64,000 bases of DNA from Rhodosorus marinus (taxonomy: Eukaryota > Rhodophyta > Stylonematophyceae > Stylonematales > Stylonemataceae). The notes under the pieces are model-generated. The model was not told the origin of the DNA and made no database searches. It saw nothing but the letters and a program-made list of their open reading frames with translations. Below, in pieces: positions 57,571-64,000 of the stretch. The stretch spans positions 1,773,001 to 1,837,000 of the forward strand of contig JAMWBK010000001.1 in NCBI GenBank assembly GCA_029953675.1, given 5' to 3'. Position 1 is the first letter of the stretch. The number at the start of each line of letters is the position of its first letter. A program made the position numbers and the translations under genes.

Positions 57571-57853
57571 CACGAGATAACCTCCTTAACGAAAGATATT
57601 CGAAGCTTGAATCGTCAAACGTCCTTTCGTCGACATGTTGGCGTTGGTGGCTGCCCAGCCGCATTGCGTTGCCAAGACCTGATGTGCTTGACGACCTTGA
57701 GATACCAAAAACGGATAGCGAACTCTGAACTTGCGTCTACGTTCTTTCCAGCAGCTGAATTCTTGAACTTCTCTGGTCCTTCGTTTTCGTCTCTCGTTTG
57801 GATCTGGCTTCCATCCCCAACGAACTGCTTGATTGCGAATAGGACTGTCCTTG

Positions 57854-58691
57854 TCAAAGAGAGCTAGATTCCGATAATCCCACTCTCCGTTTCTTCCGAG
57901 AATATCCATGGTAGCCGTCATCATCTTCATCCTCCTCCATTTGTGTCTGAGGTTTTGATGAACTCGGACTGCCTGGCTTCCACTTGAGTTGGTCAGTTGG
58001 CATACCTGCAAACAAAGAAGTCAAGAAAGAGTTGAGGAACAACTTTTTGGTTCCGGCTTCCAACAATGATCGGGTTGGTTCACCGTGCCTTTACCGGTGA
58101 TGGTAAGGAAGCAAAGTCAGCCATGATCGGAAAACTTACTTTCGGAGTCTGGCAGCACTTCATTCTGAGCATGTGATAGAGTGAGCTCCCTCGCGATCTT
58201 GTCAAACAGTTCCCGTTTTCTCACAAACTGTTCACTGATTTCTACCATCAACGCATCATCCGGATTCGGCTCGGAAAGGAGGAGCTGAATGCTTCCTAAC
58301 ACTGTGGACAAGTTCAAGGCTGGCCTGCGAAATTCAACGATTGGTTAGCATAAAACCTTGTCACCAAGGTTCGATACTCAACTCACTTCCAACCGCCTTT
58401 CGGTGGCATGTTCAGTATATTCAGACAGATTCTGCCGCTGGAATCAATATTGGGATGATAAATAGGAGTCAAGAATCGCACTCTCGGAGGTTCGAATGGA
58501 TATCTCGAGGAGACCGATATTTCAAGGTGAAAGAATCCATCTCTGTACGGAGTATCCATAGACCCCCGTATCACGGCTCTCAACAAATCAACCGCGTCAC
58601 CTTTAGGCCAAACAGACACTCCTGGAGGTGGCTCTGTCTCCAACATTTCCAGCTCCCGCTTCAACCTCGCCATGAACGCCGAACTCACCAT
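57854..58691 (-). CDS. UBE2T: Ubiquitin-conjugating enzyme E2 T-like
   Basis: UBE2T is the E2 that, with FANCL, monoubiquitinates FANCD2/FANCI in crosslink repair. Exons 58387-58691, 58140-58324 and 57854-58005 join in phase for 213 residues. The UBC fold is complete: ARLKRELEMLETEPPPGVSV, RYPFEPPRVRFLTPIYHPNI and the active-site Cys in SSGRICLNILNMPPKGGWK. It then has STVLGSIQLLLSEPNPDDAL. The TEPPPG, SEPNPDD and PPKG(A/G)W details match UBE2T more than UBC9 or UBC13. The C-terminal tail is acidic, then basic (YSRKKRRVG), like the extended tail of UBE2T. It lies in the same window as an SNM1 nuclease, another crosslink-repair factor. Confidence 0.88.
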
Positions 58692-59529
58692 TCTAGACAC
58701 AGATCACTCTTGAAACAGCCGTTTCCTTCCTATACACCTTGTGACACCTGCTGCTTCAAGTCCGATCAATATTCTTTAGATTTGATGCCCTAAAACCGTC
58801 CTTCGGCAGATCCTATACTACCCAATTCCATCCCTCGTTTACTGTCCCACCCCACCACACCCCTCATCCTCATTAACAACATATCTCTTCATTTGAAACT
58901 GTCTATTTTCAAAGGAAAATCACGAACTTAATGACCTTTCGGCGGGAACAGGACATTTGCTAGTTTCTCCGTTATTGAAAGCGATGTGAAGCCTTCGATT
59001 CGACTCTAAAAGGAGTAGAAAGGAACTTTGGATATTCTTCAAGTAGTCTAGTCCATCAAACCCAACCTCATTAGGGTTGTCTTCTTGATCTTCGCATTCA
59101 GAAAGTTTTCAACGACCTTCAAGGTTATCAACGAACTCTGTCAACGTTTTGGACTGATAAAACGTCACTCTATGATTTCTTGAAGTAGTCTTGCCTGCCA
59201 AGAATGACATTATGAGCTCTCTCTTTCGTTGTCTTCTGTTTTATCGCGTTTGCGTTCAACGAGCTGCAAGGTCAGGAGGACCAATGCGCTTGTCCACATT
59301 CCTGATTGAAGAAGAGTCAGTTTGATCGTTCCTTGAACTCACAGACGCCACGACGTCCTCGACAATTCCTCGGAGTTATGGTAGGCGTGAATTGGCACCC
59401 AGCCTTTATCCAGTTAGCAAATGAGAACCCCTTTGGACAGAGGGACTGGGAAAACGCATTAAGAAGTGGGTATTCTTTGGCTCCCTTCCTATCGAGACCT
59501 TCAATCCTCTAAACGACTATCTTCAAGAT
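58692..59529. other. Intergenic region
   Basis: This spacer lies between UBE2T and the 3' end of peptidyl-tRNA hydrolase. One plus-strand frame (59306-59512) has no motif. The UBE2T promoter should be here. Confidence 0.5.
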
Positions 59530-60365
59530 TTAGTTTTTTTTAGTTACATTGTTCACTACTTTGGAAAGGTCTGCAGTGTTTACCCATTCGTCGATCAACT
59601 CCACGCACGTCCTGAAATACGACACATTGACCGACAAAACGTTTTTTGATCAGCTCAGAAAACAGTCGAGCGTCTTTTCGGGCAAAACCTACCACAGCAT
59701 GTCATCAACAGCATCTATTTCGCTTCTCTTAAACTTGCCGAGGACGTAGTCTTTCAGGTCTGCCTTATCCGGCCCACCCACACCAACTTTCAATCGGGGG
59801 TAAATCTGCGTTCCCAGGGACTTTTCGATATGTTTCAGTCCGTTATGACCTCCTAAAAACGAGTGAGATTCAACGGCTTGATGGCGTTAGCTCTATGAGC
59901 GTAGTCACTCCCTGTTTGAGGTCTTGTCAACGTACCGCTGGAGCCCTTAGCCCGCAATCTAACTCTTCCAAGCTCGAGGTAGATATCATCCGCGACGACG
60001 AGGATCGCATCATGCGGTAGCTTGTAAAAGTCTACAATCTTCCTCACGGAGGTCCCGCTAAGGTTCATGAACGTCATTGGCTTCACCAGCATGACCGTCT
60101 TTCTATCAAGCTTAATCTCGCACATTTCGGCGAGAAACTTCTGGGCCATCTTCATATTGCCGCCATGGCGCTGTGCAAACGCTTCGATAATATCAAAACC
60201 AATATTGTGCCTTGTCGACCTGAATTCGTTTCCAGGGTTCCCAAGCCCGATCACAGCCAATCGAGATCCCCTACTCCCTACCGATGCGAAAAAACGGCAC
60301 TTCCTCGCCACCGATGACCGTCCATAAGGCCGCCAACTAGCAGCCTGTTGAACGAAACAGGCCAT
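59530..60365 (-). CDS. PTH: Peptidyl-tRNA hydrolase (bacterial Pth type), organellar
   Basis: Pth releases peptides from stalled peptidyl-tRNA. Exons 59936-60365, 59693-59852 and 59530-59611 join in phase for 223 residues. Residues 1-35 are Arg/Ser-rich (SWRPYGRSSVARKCRFF) and look like an organelle transit peptide. The catalytic core has IGLGNPGNEFRSTRHNIGFD with the active-site His, then LVKPMTFMNLSG, ILVVADDIYLELGRVRLR and KGSSGGHNGLKHIEKSLG, restored across the first intron. Gly-Lys-Phe follows. Bacterial-type Pth in a eukaryote normally serves plastids or mitochondria. Confidence 0.92.
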
Positions 60366-60909
60366 CGCGAGCAAACCCAATCACAAGCGCAGACCAGAAG
60401 AAACAATCTCAAAAAGTTCGATCCCTATGAGATTACCTACCCTCGATTAGGGAGACTCGCGATGATCACCACCACCTCGAGACTAGATCGTTCACATTCA
60501 CGAGGTTCAAGAGACCCTTTTCATAGCTCATCCAGGGCAAAGAAAAAACCGACCCAATGACGTTCGTACTGTAAAAGCCCCGTTCGGTTGTTGAAGAAGC
60601 AAGCTGCGCAGCTTGTCGATGACTTTGGAAAGGTGAGATCGGATTATCTGAGCATGGATGGAATTCAGAACAAGCTATTTGGCAGGAATCGAAACATGAA
60701 AAGGAGGTGTATAGATGACCTATGAACTTGAATCAGCTCAAGAAAGTTCTGAGGTTGCACGCTGGTGAGTCTCTCGCGTAAGAATTCATGAACATGGAGC
60801 ATTGCGCGTTTGGACTAGAGGCGGAGTCAGGGTGGCGGGCTTTTCAGTGCCGGTCAGAAGCGTTTTAACAGACGATGGGTTTGCTTTAAAACAATAATAG
60901 GATTCGAGA
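60366..60909. other. Spacer between peptidyl-tRNA hydrolase and MCM3
   Basis: No gene is supported. A plus-strand open segment at about 60570-60722 reads LLKKQAAQLVDDFGKVRSDY and SMDGIQNKLFGRN. It has no start codon and could be an exon of an unrecognised small gene. Confidence 0.3.

Positions 60910-64000
<3,091 letters not shown>

Overview
The window is nuclear DNA from a compact, photosynthetic eukaryote. Nearly every gene is split by short GT-AG introns, most about 50-200 nt, and neighbouring genes lie only a few hundred bases apart on both strands. Plastid functions appear as nuclear genes with N-terminal extensions: 3-oxoacyl-ACP synthase II, the HCF101 Fe-S carrier, a fibrillin/PAP protein, a DnaJ-HEAT protein and probably peptidyl-tRNA hydrolase. 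A starch-binding (CBM20) protein ending in a dual-specificity phosphatase domain resembles laforin, which is known from lineages that store cytosolic floridean starch. Together with the gene density and small introns this favours a unicellular red alga, but lineage is an inference. Several genes are of types better known from animals (GCLC, DDX1, UXT, UBE2T, a ZnT5-like protein). No rRNA, tRNA, CRISPR or operon was found.

Layout: 1-3.1 kb, an unknown 3-exon gene and a divergent inverted pair of related coding-like segments. 3.1-9.1 kb, cobalamin adenosyltransferase (MMAB), an SNM1/DCLRE1A nuclease with a C-terminal PCNA-binding-like motif, and a DnaJ-HEAT protein. 10.6-18.7 kb, APC5, an RbgA/YlqF-type GTPase, a DUF599 membrane protein and an alpha/beta hydrolase. 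18.7-25.3 kb, a decayed retrotransposon gag fragment, Kish/TMEM167, an R3H/G-patch (SQS1-like) protein and an unknown, probably mitochondrial, protein. 25.4-33 kb, glutamate-cysteine ligase catalytic subunit (10 exons), a ZnT5 N-terminal-like membrane protein and UXT prefoldin. 33.6-41.9 kb, KASII, DDX1 and HCF101. 42.2-50.7 kb, DPH6 fused to RidA domains, an unknown zinc-ribbon gene and RNA polymerase III subunit RPC2 (13 exons). 50.7-64 kb, the CBM20/phosphatase gene, fibrillin, UBE2T, peptidyl-tRNA hydrolase and MCM3, which runs off the right edge.

Exons were joined by hand using reading phase, GT/AG signals and recalled family consensus. Boundaries marked as phase-consistent are the most reliable. 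The main points for a second look are a required 20-nt intron in DPH6, interlocking stop codons of RPC2 and the phosphatase gene, the PIP-box-like tail on the SNM1 nuclease, a ZnT5-like protein without its transporter domain, and several perfect palindromes between genes.
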